A program made the position numbers and the translations under genes. From JAVBOJ01 sp031550755 (GTDB lineage: Bacteria; Bacillota; Clostridia; Oscillospirales; UBA929): a stretch of 6,860 nt of DNA. Below, piece after piece: positions 1 through 6,399 of this stretch; within the stretch, counting starts at the first letter, position 1, and every line of letters starts with the position of its first letter. The notes below the pieces were generated by a model. The model was not told the origin of the DNA and did not search any database. It worked only from the letters and a program-made list of their open reading frames with translations. The stretch lies in the NCBI GenBank assembly GCA_031550755.1, contig JAVBOJ010000127.1, forward strand, positions 1 to 6,860, given 5' to 3'.

Positions 1-255
1 CTCGCCGCGGGTCAGGCCGTAATTTTTCATCATGTCCTGCAACAAAAAGCCGGGCGCGGCATCGGCAAAGCGGCTGGGCTTGTCGTCCGTGCGCACCGCT
101 TTGGAGTTGGGGAGTTGAATATGCGCCATGCCCATGCACCGTTTGCGCATGCTGAAATACACCAGCCCCACGCAGGTGGAGAGGGCGAACGTTTTGATTA
201 CGTCATTCGGATTGTTGGTTATGGCATAGCCGCCTATGCCCACCACATGTTCCAT
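1..255 (-). CDS. cheD: CheD, chemoreceptor glutamine deamidase (5' part; continues past the left window edge)
   Basis: CheD deamidates specific glutamines on methyl-accepting chemotaxis receptors in the cytoplasm, tuning receptor activity; in Bacillus-type systems it also interacts with CheC. The minus strand reads 85 codons from ATG at 255 without a stop to the window edge, about half of the usual length of roughly 160 residues. The N-terminus MEHVVGIGGYAITNNP fits the family opening. The family's catalytic residues have visible counterparts: Thr22, Cys28 in the segment ALSTCVGLVYF, and His45 in GMAHIQLPNS. The downstream RFADAAPGFLLQDMMK matches the CheD helix that follows the LP-S motif. 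The usual L-G-S-C-V is L-S-T-C-V here. A GGGAG ribosome-binding site lies at 266-270, 10 nt upstream, touching the cheB stop codon, so cheD is third in the cheR-cheB-cheD operon. The family call is firm; the C-terminal half and the rest of the operon cannot be seen. Confidence 0.9.
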   Translation of the reverse strand, partial: MEHVVGIGGYAITNNPNDVIKTFALSTCVGLVYFSMRKRCMGMAHIQLPNSKAVRTDDKPSRFADAAPGFLLQDMMKNYGLTRGE

Positions 256-269
256 AAACCCAAAGCTCC

Positions 270-1301
270 CTATGCACGCATGTCGGTCACATATTGCGTC
301 AAAATAGCGGCAATGCCGGACAAGGGTGCCTGCTTTACAACCGCGCCGAGCTCGTGCGCCTCCTTGGGCATTCCGTAGACCACGCAGGATTTTTCGTCCT
401 GCCCGACGGTAAACGCGCCGGCGCGGCGCATTTCCAGCAGTCCCTTCGCGCCGTCGGCGCCCATGCCGGTGAGAATGACGCCCACGGCGTCCTTTTTGGC
501 GTATTTGGCCACCGACGAAAACAGCACGTCCACCGACGGGCAATGGCCGCCCACCCGCTCGCCCTGATAACAGCGCACGGCAAATCGGCGGCCCGGGCGG
601 GGAGAAACCTCCATATGCTGGTTGCCGGGCGCGATGAGCACCACGCCGCGCTCCACCATGTCGCCGTCGCGCGCCTCGCGGACGCTCATGGCGCATTCCC
701 GGTCGAGATTGTCGGCGTACATGCGGGTAAAATCGCGGGGCATATGCTGCACAATGACCATGCCGGGGAAATCCCCGGGCAGCTCGCGCAGGATCTTGGC
801 GGTGGATTGGGTGCCGCCGGTGGACGCGCCGAGGGCAATGATGCCGTCAAAGGCGTATTGATGGACAAGCGGATGGGTCGGGGCGGGGACGGGCGGCGGC
901 GCGCGGTACAGGCCGACACGCGCCGCGATTTTGAGATGCCGCGCCAGATTGGACAAAAACAGGTTGAGGATGTGCGCTTCCTGATCGGTGGGCTTGAGGA
1001 CGAAACCGGCGGCGCCGGCGCGGGTGGCCTCATGCGCCGTGGCATAGGTCTGGCTGACGACCAGCGCCGGAACGGTCAGTCGCGATACGAGCAGCTTCCA
1101 GACCGACGGCGGCAGGGTGTCGACGTCGAGCACTACAATGTCCGGACGCAGGGCGTCACAAACCTCCGGCGTTTCCCGCACAGAGGAAATTTCGCCGGCG
1201 ATCTCAAAGACGGGATACCCCGCGAGCGCCTGCGCCATGGCACGGCGAAAGAAGGGGGATTCGTCGGCGAGAAGCACCCGGATCTTCGGTTCCAAAATCA
1301 A
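270..1301 (-). CDS. cheB: CheB, receptor methylesterase/glutamine deamidase response regulator
   Basis: CheB removes methyl groups from chemoreceptor glutamates after phosphorylation by CheA, opposing CheR. The 343-residue protein has the normal two domains. The receiver spans about residues 6-122, with acidic Asp13/Glu14, phosphoacceptor Asp59 (VVLDVD), Ser83 and Lys103 (VLKP). A proline-rich linker covers about 131-149. The esterase domain follows (about 152-340), with the catalytic triad Ser160 (GASTGG), His186 (VQHMP) and Asp283 (TGMGADG). The loop after Asp59 reads DTLPPSVWK instead of the familiar M-P-x-M-D-G, so the signalling face is divergent although the phosphorylation pocket is present. 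The first codon is TTG at 1301, overlapping the cheR TGA by 4 nt. A second in-frame TTG at 1295 lies 9 nt after AAAGGG (1305-1310) and is an equally plausible start. The gene is translationally coupled to cheR and followed by cheD. Identity is very secure; only the exact start is uncertain. Confidence 0.96.
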   Translation of the reverse strand: MILEPKIRVLLADESPFFRRAMAQALAGYPVFEIAGEISSVRETPEVCDALRPDIVVLDVDTLPPSVWKLLVSRLTVPALVVSQTYATAHEATRAGAAGFVLKPTDQEAHILNLFLSNLARHLKIAARVGLYRAPPPVPAPTHPLVHQYAFDGIIALGASTGGTQSTAKILRELPGDFPGMVIVQHMPRDFTRMYADNLDRECAMSVREARDGDMVERGVVLIAPGNQHMEVSPRPGRRFAVRCYQGERVGGHCPSVDVLFSSVAKYAKKDAVGVILTGMGADGAKGLLEMRRAGAFTVGQDEKSCVVYGMPKEAHELGAVVKQAPLSGIAAILTQYVTDMRA

Positions 1302-2113
1302 CGTCCCTTTCTGTAAATGGCCGGCGATATAAACTCAAACGCCGACTCGCCCTTGCCGATGGTTTCCGACATGCCGATAAACAGGTAGCCGCCCGGCTCA
1401 ATGGCGTCGAAATACCGCGCCACCAGCGCGTCGCGGGTTTGCTTGTTGAAATAAATCATGACGTTGCGGCAAAAGATAATGTGAAATTTCTTTTTAAACG
1501 GCAGATGCTTTTCCATCAGGTTGAACGAGCGGAAAATTACCTCGCCGCGCAGCTCCTCGCGCACCTGATACAAATCCCCCGGCAGCTTGGCAAAGTATTT
1601 GTTTTTCCATGCCTCGGGCAGATTTTGCAGCCGGTCGGCGGGATAAACCGCCTCCACCGCCTGATGCAGCACCTGCGGGGAGATATCGGTGGCCAGCACC
1701 TTGCAGTCCCATTGCGATTTGGAAAACCCGAAGAAATCGTCCAGCACCATGGCGATGGTATAGGGCTCCTCGCCCGAGGAGCAGCCGGCGCTCCAGATGC
1801 GCAAATCCTTGGGGTTGAGTGTTTTGGACAGCTCGGGCAGGATGGTGTTCACCATAAATTTATAGTGTTGATCCTCCCGCATGAAATACGTGTAATTGGT
1901 GGACAGGCGGGTGACCAGCGTTTTGGCCTCCTGCCCGGTTTTGTCGCCGATGACATACTCGATATATTCGCCCAGAGAGGCAAAACCCCTCTGGCCAATG
2001 ACGTTCCAAAGACGCCCCTCGACAAGGGTCAGCTTTTGTTCCAGATTGATGCCGTAGTTTTCGCGCATGTACTGCACCAAGCGCAAAAACTCCTCCTGTT
2101 TGATCTTTTCCAA
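1298..2113 (-). CDS. cheR: CheR, S-adenosylmethionine-dependent chemoreceptor methyltransferase
   Basis: CheR transfers methyl groups from S-adenosylmethionine to glutamates of chemoreceptors, acting in the cytoplasm at receptor arrays. The 271-residue length is typical. Residues 1-70 form the helical N-terminal domain. The motif TNYTYFMRE (72-80) matches the conserved T-x-x-T-x-F-F-R-E. The SAM site shows IWSAGCSSGEEPYT (106-119) and VLATDIS (139-145). FCRNVMIYF (214-222) is the conserved C-R-N-V-x-I-Y-F block. The segment around 160-195 fits the small beta subdomain. Translation starts at TTG (2113), fixed by a GGGGAGG ribosome-binding site at 2121-2127 with 7 nt spacing; the ATG at 2118-2120 is out of frame and abuts the ribosome-binding site. 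It is the first gene of the operon, with a sigma-A-like promoter just upstream, and its stop overlaps the cheB start. No C-terminal TPR extension is present, so this is the simple soluble form. Confidence 0.96.
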   Translation of the reverse strand: MEKIKQEEFLRLVQYMRENYGINLEQKLTLVEGRLWNVIGQRGFASLGEYIEYVIGDKTGQEAKTLVTRLSTNYTYFMREDQHYKFMVNTILPELSKTLNPKDLRIWSAGCSSGEEPYTIAMVLDDFFGFSKSQWDCKVLATDISPQVLHQAVEAVYPADRLQNLPEAWKNKYFAKLPGDLYQVREELRGEVIFRSFNLMEKHLPFKKKFHIIFCRNVMIYFNKQTRDALVARYFDAIEPGGYLFIGMSETIGKGESAFEFISPAIYRKGR

Positions 2114-2120
2114 AACGCAT

Positions 2121-2127
2121 CCTCCCC
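2121..2127 (-). promoter_or_regulatory. Ribosome-binding site that fixes the cheR TTG start
   Basis: The minus strand carries GGGGAGG, 7 nt before the TTG at 2113. This favours TTG over the out-of-frame ATG at 2118-2120, which has no spacing at all from the site. The choice also fits the conserved CheR reading frame. Confidence 0.8.
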
Positions 2128-2148
2128 GAAAAGACGTCGATTTTTCCT

Positions 2149-2177
2149 ATTATACACTAAATTCTCCCGAATCGCAA
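2149..2177 (-). promoter_or_regulatory. Sigma-A-type promoter for the cheR-cheB-cheD operon
   Basis: On the minus strand a perfect -10 box TATAAT (2149-2154) is preceded, with a 17-nt spacer, by TTGCGA (2172-2177), a 4 of 6 match to TTGACA. Transcription would begin near 2142, giving a leader of about 30 nt before the cheR TTG. The spacing and the perfect -10 make it credible. I saw no sigma-D motif (TAAA ... GCCGATAT), so these genes look vegetatively transcribed rather than tied to a flagellar sigma factor. Confidence 0.65.
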
Positions 2178-2223
2178 AGAAAAAAGAGCGGGCCCGCCGA
2201 TGTATTTTTTGCAAACGCCGGGG

Positions 2224-2252
2224 GTATATTCCGGGACCGCACTGCAATACTA
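2224..2252 (+). promoter_or_regulatory. Candidate sigma-G (forespore) promoter for the germination operon
   Basis: GTATA at 2224-2228 fits the Bacillus subtilis sigma-G -35 consensus G-H-A-T-R. After 17 nt, AATACTA (2246-2252) matches six of seven positions of the -10 consensus C-A-T-W-H-T-A. Transcription would begin near 2259, about 54 nt before the first gene. GerA-type operons are classically transcribed in the forespore by sigma-G, which supports the reading. The spacer is 17 nt rather than the more usual 18, and the first -10 base is A instead of C, so this remains a candidate. No convincing sigma-A promoter was found in this orientation. Confidence 0.5.
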
Positions 2253-2294
2253 ACCATATCGTAATTTACGCATGAATCGTTTAGCGTTTGTTTT

Positions 2295-2303
2295 GGGGAG
2301 GAG
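2295..2303 (+). promoter_or_regulatory. Strong ribosome-binding site of the germination A-subunit gene
   Basis: GGGGAGGAG lies 9 nt before the ATG at 2313 and is strongly complementary to the 3' end of 16S rRNA. It supports this ATG as the start of the first germination gene. Confidence 0.75.
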
Positions 2304-2312
2304 ATCGCCCGC

Positions 2313-3830
2313 ATGGCATTTTTTGAAAAAAAAGCCAACGAAGAGGCCGGCCCGCACCACCCGCCGCAGCCGCTGGAGCTGCCGCTCTCGCCCGAGGGGG
2401 TGGAGCAGACCTTCGGCGACTCGGGCGACTTTGTGTCTCGCGAGGTGTTTGTAGGCGGACAGGCCAAATTCAAGGTAAAAATATTCTATATTGACGGCAT
2501 GGTGGGCGGCCAATGGGTCAGCGAACAGATTCTGGAGCCCATCACCGAAAACCCCATGCTGGCCGATTGCCAAAGCGCCTCGCAGCTGTTTGAGCGGCTG
2601 CTGGGCGGCGTGAACAACTTCGAGGCCAAGGTGCATGAGAACATCAACACCCTGTCCGCCGCCATGATCACCGGCTCGTGCGCCGTGCTCGTGCCCGGGG
2701 AGAAAAAGGCGCTGAGCTTTGAGGCCAAAGGGTTTCAGAGCCGCAGCGTCACCGAGCCGTCGGACGAAAACGTCATCAAGGGCGCCAAGGACTGCTTTAT
2801 TGAAAACGTCCGGGTCAACACGGCGCTTGTGCGCCGCCGGCTCAAAACGCCGCATCTGCGCATCATCGAAAGCCCCATCGGGCGGCAGACCATGACCACG
2901 CTGGGCGTGGTGTATATCGAGGGGCTGTCCAACCCCGAGCTGGTGGACGAGGTGCGCCGCCGTATCGCCGACATCGATATCGACGGGGCGCTGCTGGCCG
3001 GCTATGTGGAGGAATATCTGGAGGACAGCTCCATGAGCCCGTTCCCGCAAATGATTTACACAGAACGGTGCGATCGGTTCTGTCACGGGATTTTGGGCGG
3101 TCAGGTGGGGCTGCTCATCGACGGGATGCCGCTGGCCTACCTGCTGCCGACCACCTTCGCCCAGCTTATGAAGGCGCCGGAGGATTACGCCAACAACTAT
3201 ATACTGGCGTCCTGCATCACGGTGCTGCGCTATGTCGCCTTTTATATTGCGCTGCTGTTGCCGGGCTTTTATCTGGCGGTGGTCATTTTTCATCAGGAGA
3301 TGATCCCGCCAAGCCTGGCTGCCTCCATCATCGCCAGCAAGAAGGATGTGCCCTTCGGCTCGGCGCTGGAGGTGCTGGGGATGCTGATGTCGTTTGAAAT
3401 CCTGCTGGAGGCCGGCCTTCGGCTGCCCAAGGTCATCGGGCAGGCCATTTCCATCATGGGTGCCATGGTGGTGGGGCAGGCCGCCGTCGAGGCAAAAATC
3501 GTCTCGCCGGCGGTGGTCATCGTCATCGCCCTGACCGGTATCTCGGGCTTTGTCATGCCCAATCAGGACTTTTCCGGCGCGGTGCGGCTGATGCGCTTCG
3601 CCTTTGTGCTGCTGGCGGCGTTTTTGGGGCTGGCGGGGCTGGCCGTCGGCATGACCCTGATGCTGTACCATATGGCGTCGCTGGAGAGCTTTGGCGTGGC
3701 GTATTTCTCCCCCTTTTCCAAGGACAAGCCGGTCAAAGCGCTGTCGCGGGGACTGTTCCGCGCGCCGCTGCGCAGTATGAAGGAGCGGGAGGAGACCTTC
3801 GGCCCGCAAAACAGGCGCAATCAAAAGTAG
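2313..3830 (+). CDS. gerAA: GerA-family spore germination protein, A subunit of a nutrient-germinant receptor
   Basis: This is the A subunit of a GerA-type receptor, an inner-spore-membrane complex that triggers germination on nutrient sensing. Recent work on the family treats it as an oligomeric membrane channel subunit. The 505-residue length is typical. A hydrophilic N-terminal part (about 1-260) contains the family motif EPSDENVIKGAKDCF (148-162) followed by the N-x-x-L-V-R-R-R-L segment (169-177). The membrane part holds hydrophobic segments at roughly 304-326, 376-390, 397-416 and 426-452. The conserved FHQEMIPPSLAASI (326-339) and LRLPKVIGQAISIMG (369-383) blocks lie between them. A basic, hydrophilic tail ends the protein. 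It is first in an A-C-small protein-B operon, with a strong ribosome-binding site and a possible sigma-G promoter. The germinant cannot be told from sequence. SpoVAF is a homologous alternative, but the following C and B genes argue for a true receptor. The symbol marks the family, not orthology to B. subtilis GerAA. Confidence 0.93.
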   Translation: MAFFEKKANEEAGPHHPPQPLELPLSPEGVEQTFGDSGDFVSREVFVGGQAKFKVKIFYIDGMVGGQWVSEQILEPITENPMLADCQSASQLFERLLGGVNNFEAKVHENINTLSAAMITGSCAVLVPGEKKALSFEAKGFQSRSVTEPSDENVIKGAKDCFIENVRVNTALVRRRLKTPHLRIIESPIGRQTMTTLGVVYIEGLSNPELVDEVRRRIADIDIDGALLAGYVEEYLEDSSMSPFPQMIYTERCDRFCHGILGGQVGLLIDGMPLAYLLPTTFAQLMKAPEDYANNYILASCITVLRYVAFYIALLLPGFYLAVVIFHQEMIPPSLAASIIASKKDVPFGSALEVLGMLMSFEILLEAGLRLPKVIGQAISIMGAMVVGQAAVEAKIVSPAVVIVIALTGISGFVMPNQDFSGAVRLMRFAFVLLAAFLGLAGLAVGMTLMLYHMASLESFGVAYFSPFSKDKPVKALSRGLFRAPLRSMKEREETFGPQNRRNQK

Positions 3831-3840
3831 GGGAGAGGCT

Positions 3841-5064
3841 ATGAGAACAAAAGTTACAGGGCTGGCCGTCTGCCTTTGCCTGCTGCTGGGCGGCTGTCAG
3901 CGCAGCGCGTTGTTTCCCATCGCGCGGGAGATATCCGACTTTGAGCTGATGTCCACCATGGCGCTGGATGTGGGCGAGGACGACCCTGAAAATGTCCTCG
4001 TGTCGCTGACCGGCAAGGGACAGCAGGGCCCGGCCAAGGAGTCCGGCGGGTCGGAGCAGTCAAAGCCGCTGTTTTTGACCGGCGAGAGCGGGAGCATTAC
4101 GCTGGCGATCCAGAAAATGCAGACCTATATCGACAAATTTATTTTTCTCGGGCACTTGCAGTACTGTCTGGTCGGCGAGGACGCCGCGCGGGAGGACATG
4201 GGGCGGCATCTCGATTACATTATGCGCGACCCCAAGCTGCGCACCAACTCCAAGATGTTTGTCGTGCGCGGCTCGCCGGCCTATGAGCTGATCCAGAAAA
4301 CCAGCACCTCCAAGCAGTTCATCACCGACCGGATACACGCGCTGGAGATTGACGCCAATGTGCTGTCCGTTGCGAGTATGATTACGGTGGCCGATGCCGC
4401 GTCGGCCACCGACGAGGGCGGGAACTATCTGGTGCCGGGGCTGGAGCTGGTGGATATGTCCGACCGGGACGGCTATCTGCGCGAGGAAAAGGAGGACGAC
4501 CCCCAGAGCGAGCATTGGGGCTTCGACTACAGCGGATATGCCATCATCAAGGAAAACAAGCTGGTCGGATTTTTAGACAACGAGGAGTCCCAGGGCGTGG
4601 TGCTGCTGAAAAACAAGGCCTTCAGCGATATTATCGAGCAGCGCACCGAGGAGGGGACGCTGGTGGCGTTGCGGATTCGGCCGCCGAGCTGTTCGGTGAC
4701 GCCGGTTTGGCAGGGCGCCAAGCTCGAGACAATCAAAATTGACCTCAGTTTTGTGTCGATGATCAACGAGATACAGGGCCCGGAGAATATTTTCGTCCCC
4801 GAGAAGCTGGAGGACCTTTCCAAAAAGCAGAGTGCCGTGCTGAAAGAAAATATCGAGCGGGTCTGCCGCCGCGCGCAGGAGGAGGGCTGCGACTTTTTGG
4901 GACTGGGCGACAGGATTGCCAAGAAATCGCCCAATAAATTCGACGCCATCAAGGAGAACTGGAAGGAGCTTTTCCCGCAGGTGACAATTGAGGTGACGGC
5001 CAACTCCAAGGTCGCCAACACCTACGATATCAACAAGCCGAACGGCGCGATGAAGGAGGAGTAG
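3841..5064 (+). CDS. gerAC: Ger(x)C-family germination lipoprotein, C subunit of the receptor
   Basis: The C subunit is a lipoprotein on the outer face of the spore inner membrane and is part of the germinant receptor with A and B. The 407-residue protein starts with a lipoprotein signal peptide: MRTK, a hydrophobic stretch, then the lipobox LLGGC with the modified cysteine at Cys19. Family landmarks include the N-terminal segment after the lipobox (REISDFELMSTMALDVGED), the block with YSGYAIIKENKLVGFLDNEE about residues 231-250, and a C-terminal domain ending in NWKELFPQVTIEV (about 377-389), the usual W-x-x-x-F-P-x-V pattern. A GGGGAG site (3830-3835) overlaps the end of the A-subunit gene, and the gap is only 10 nt, so the two are co-transcribed and probably coupled. 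The last codons (AAG GAG GAG TAG) double as the ribosome-binding site of the next gene. Family assignment is firm; specificity is unknown. Confidence 0.92.
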   Translation: MRTKVTGLAVCLCLLLGGCQRSALFPIAREISDFELMSTMALDVGEDDPENVLVSLTGKGQQGPAKESGGSEQSKPLFLTGESGSITLAIQKMQTYIDKFIFLGHLQYCLVGEDAAREDMGRHLDYIMRDPKLRTNSKMFVVRGSPAYELIQKTSTSKQFITDRIHALEIDANVLSVASMITVADAASATDEGGNYLVPGLELVDMSDRDGYLREEKEDDPQSEHWGFDYSGYAIIKENKLVGFLDNEESQGVVLLKNKAFSDIIEQRTEEGTLVALRIRPPSCSVTPVWQGAKLETIKIDLSFVSMINEIQGPENIFVPEKLEDLSKKQSAVLKENIERVCRRAQEEGCDFLGLGDRIAKKSPNKFDAIKENWKELFPQVTIEVTANSKVANTYDINKPNGAMKEE

Positions 5065-5067
5065 ACC

Positions 5068-5259
5068 ATGCTGTGGTTTTGCCTTGCGGCGGCGGGGCTT
5101 TCGGTCTGGGAGCTACGCAATCTGAAAAAACAGAGGCAGATCAAGGAGATGGTCTTTTACAGCGCCATCATGGCGGCGGCTGTTTTGCTGGGGCTGCTGT
5201 ATTTTCTGGATCCGTTGGGGACGTGGCAAACCAGTTTGTTTGCAGGAATGGAGGGATAG
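5068..5259 (+). CDS. Small two-helix membrane protein in the germination operon, possible receptor D subunit
   Basis: This 63-residue protein has no recognisable enzymatic motif. A hydrophobic segment at about 1-14 is followed by a charged stretch ELRNLKKQRQIKE (15-27), then a second hydrophobic helix at about 28-47 and a short polar tail. Two membrane passages are likely. It begins 3 nt after the C-subunit stop, uses an AAGGAGG site (5053-5059) 8 nt upstream, and ends 2 nt before the B-subunit start; the reading frame is therefore embedded in the operon and very likely translated. In some Bacillus ger operons, small proteins of about 75 residues with two membrane helices (the 'D' proteins, such as GerUD) modulate receptor function. 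Size, topology and position fit that class; I cannot show sequence homology, so the role is inference. That the ORF is a real gene is considerably safer than its function. Confidence 0.75.
   Translation: MLWFCLAAAGLSVWELRNLKKQRQIKEMVFYSAIMAAAVLLGLLYFLDPLGTWQTSLFAGMEG
5250..5254 (+). promoter_or_regulatory. Ribosome-binding site that fixes the TTG start of the B-subunit permease
   Basis: GGAGG lies 7 nt before TTG at 5262. The reading frame is open upstream to 5073, but that stretch is the shifted frame of the preceding small gene and gives a protein unlike GerAB. The TTG gives a protein of family-typical length, so it is the preferred start. Confidence 0.75.
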
Positions 5260-5261
5260 CC

Positions 5262-6350
5262 TTGCCGGTCAAGCAGGACCGCATCTCCTCGAAACAGCTT
5301 GCCATGCTGGGGCTGCTGTCGATCATTTCCATGACCTATCATTTTTTTCCGCCGAGCAGTCTGCGCAGGGACGGACGGGCCGAATGGCTGGCCATGCTGC
5401 CGGTGATTCCGGTCATCTGCGGGCTTTTGTATATGCTCCAGCATGTATACAAAAAGCAGCCGGACAAGCCGTTGGATGTGCTGGTCACGGATATTTTCGG
5501 GCCGTTTTTCGGACGGGTGGCGCTGACGCTGTATCTGCTGTGGAGCGTCATGTTTATGGCGCTGACCATCCGTTTTTTCAGCGAGCGCATCGTCAGCTCC
5601 ATTTTTGTGTTTTCCAATCCGGTTATCTTTATTTTTCTGGGACTGATCCCGGTGGCCGTGGCCTTGCGGGGGCGGCTCACCGCGCTGTCGCGGGTCAATG
5701 TGGTGTTTGTGGGATTGTATCTCACCATGCTGATCGCCTTGATTGTCTTCAGTCTCAACCAGATCGACCTGACCAAGCTGCTGCCGGTGGGGACAAAGGA
5801 CATTGTCCCCGTCTTTGAGGGCGCGACGCGCCAAATCGGCCTGTACAGTAGCCTGCTGCTGTTCAATTTCCTCAGCGGGCGGGTGGGCAACCGGCAGGAT
5901 ATGGGCAAATCCGGCTCCAGGCAGGCCATTATGTTTATGCTGATTATGATGGCCGGTAGCATCTACGTGCGCAGTGTCTTCGAATGGAAGCTGCTCACGC
6001 GCACCCAAAACCCTATCTATTCGGCCATCAAGAACATCTTGCTGCTGGGTTCCTTTGAACGGCTGGAATCGCTGGTGATGGCCGTCTGGGTGATGAGCAG
6101 CTTCGTTGCCATTACGCTGCTGGGCATGGTCAGCATCACCCTGCTGGAGAAGATCGGAAACCTGAAAAACGGGCGGGCGCTGTCCATGCCGCTGCTGTTT
6201 TTGGCCTTTTCGGTTTCGTTGCTTTTCGCGGGCCATCTGCTGGAGCTGCAATACTTTTATGATACGGTGGTCATCTGGGGCAATTATATCCTCAACATCG
6301 GCCTGTTTTTGCTGCTGTTCGGCGTGGGCAAGCTGCGGAAAATCATATGA
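5262..6350 (+). CDS. gerAB: GerAB-type endospore germination permease, B subunit of the receptor
   Basis: The B subunit is a multi-pass inner-membrane protein of the amino acid-polyamine-organocation transporter superfamily; in characterised receptors it binds the nutrient germinant. The 362-residue length is typical. Ten hydrophobic segments are visible, near residues 13-30, 42-60, 83-104, 119-135, 145-165, 190-206, 222-241, 268-290, 308-326 and 337-355. Family-like blocks include RISSKQLAML (7-16) leading into the first helix, RRDGRAEWLAMLP (35-47) before the second, and LLGSFERLESLVMAVWV (261-277), which matches the conserved G-x-F-x-R-l-E region. Translation starts at TTG with GGAGG 7 nt upstream, 2 nt after the small gene's stop, indicating coupling. 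It is the last gene of the operon and is followed at once by a strong terminator. The placement of B at the end (A-C-small-B) is one of several known ger orders. The germinant cannot be inferred. Confidence 0.92.
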   Translation: MPVKQDRISSKQLAMLGLLSIISMTYHFFPPSSLRRDGRAEWLAMLPVIPVICGLLYMLQHVYKKQPDKPLDVLVTDIFGPFFGRVALTLYLLWSVMFMALTIRFFSERIVSSIFVFSNPVIFIFLGLIPVAVALRGRLTALSRVNVVFVGLYLTMLIALIVFSLNQIDLTKLLPVGTKDIVPVFEGATRQIGLYSSLLLFNFLSGRVGNRQDMGKSGSRQAIMFMLIMMAGSIYVRSVFEWKLLTRTQNPIYSAIKNILLLGSFERLESLVMAVWVMSSFVAITLLGMVSITLLEKIGNLKNGRALSMPLLFLAFSVSLLFAGHLLELQYFYDTVVIWGNYILNIGLFLLLFGVGKLRKII

Positions 6351-6358
6351 TGGGGAAA

Positions 6359-6393
6359 ATGCAAAAAGGAGGGGAAATCCCTCCTTTTTGCAT
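6359..6393 (+). terminator. Rho-independent terminator of the germination operon
   Basis: A perfect 15-bp inverted repeat (arms 6359-6373 and 6379-6393) encloses a 5-nt loop (GAAAT). The arms carry a GGAGGG/CCCTCC core flanked by A5/T5, and the right arm leads into GTTTTGT. It begins 9 nt after the permease stop codon. The T5 in the right arm and the following T-rich stretch make it a good intrinsic terminator; the A5 on the left arm means it could also work in the other direction. Confidence 0.85.
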
Positions 6394-6399
6394 GTTTTG

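Noticed and set aside
294..1316. Long open frame of 340 codons on the plus strand opposite cheB
   Set aside because: It is antisense to a fully conserved cheB, has His/Gly/Arg-rich low-information protein sequence, and no convincing ribosome-binding site. GC-rich codon bias explains such frames.
1860..2120. 86-codon frame from the ATG at 2118-2120 (minus strand)
   Set aside because: It is out of frame with the conserved CheR sequence, and the ATG abuts the ribosome-binding site with no spacing.
2188..2197. GCGGGCCCGC palindrome followed on the minus strand by a T-run, resembling a terminator
   Set aside because: The palindrome has no loop, so only about three base pairs could form, and it lies just upstream of the cheR promoter where a terminator has no obvious transcript to stop.
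2250..3824. 524-codon open frame on the minus strand opposite the germination A gene
   Set aside because: The protein is a Gln/His/Arg-rich mirror of a conserved gene with no recognisable domain. It is a compositional shadow.
5073..5261. Upstream in-frame extension of the permease to an ATG at 5073
   Set aside because: The extra residues are the shifted frame of the small gene, are Gly/Ala-rich and unlike GerAB N-termini. The TTG at 5262 has a well-spaced ribosome-binding site and gives the family length.
5157..6251. 364-codon open frame on the minus strand opposite the permease gene
   Set aside because: Its sequence is dominated by Gln, His and Arg, the usual reverse image of a membrane-protein gene; no domain or start signal supports it.
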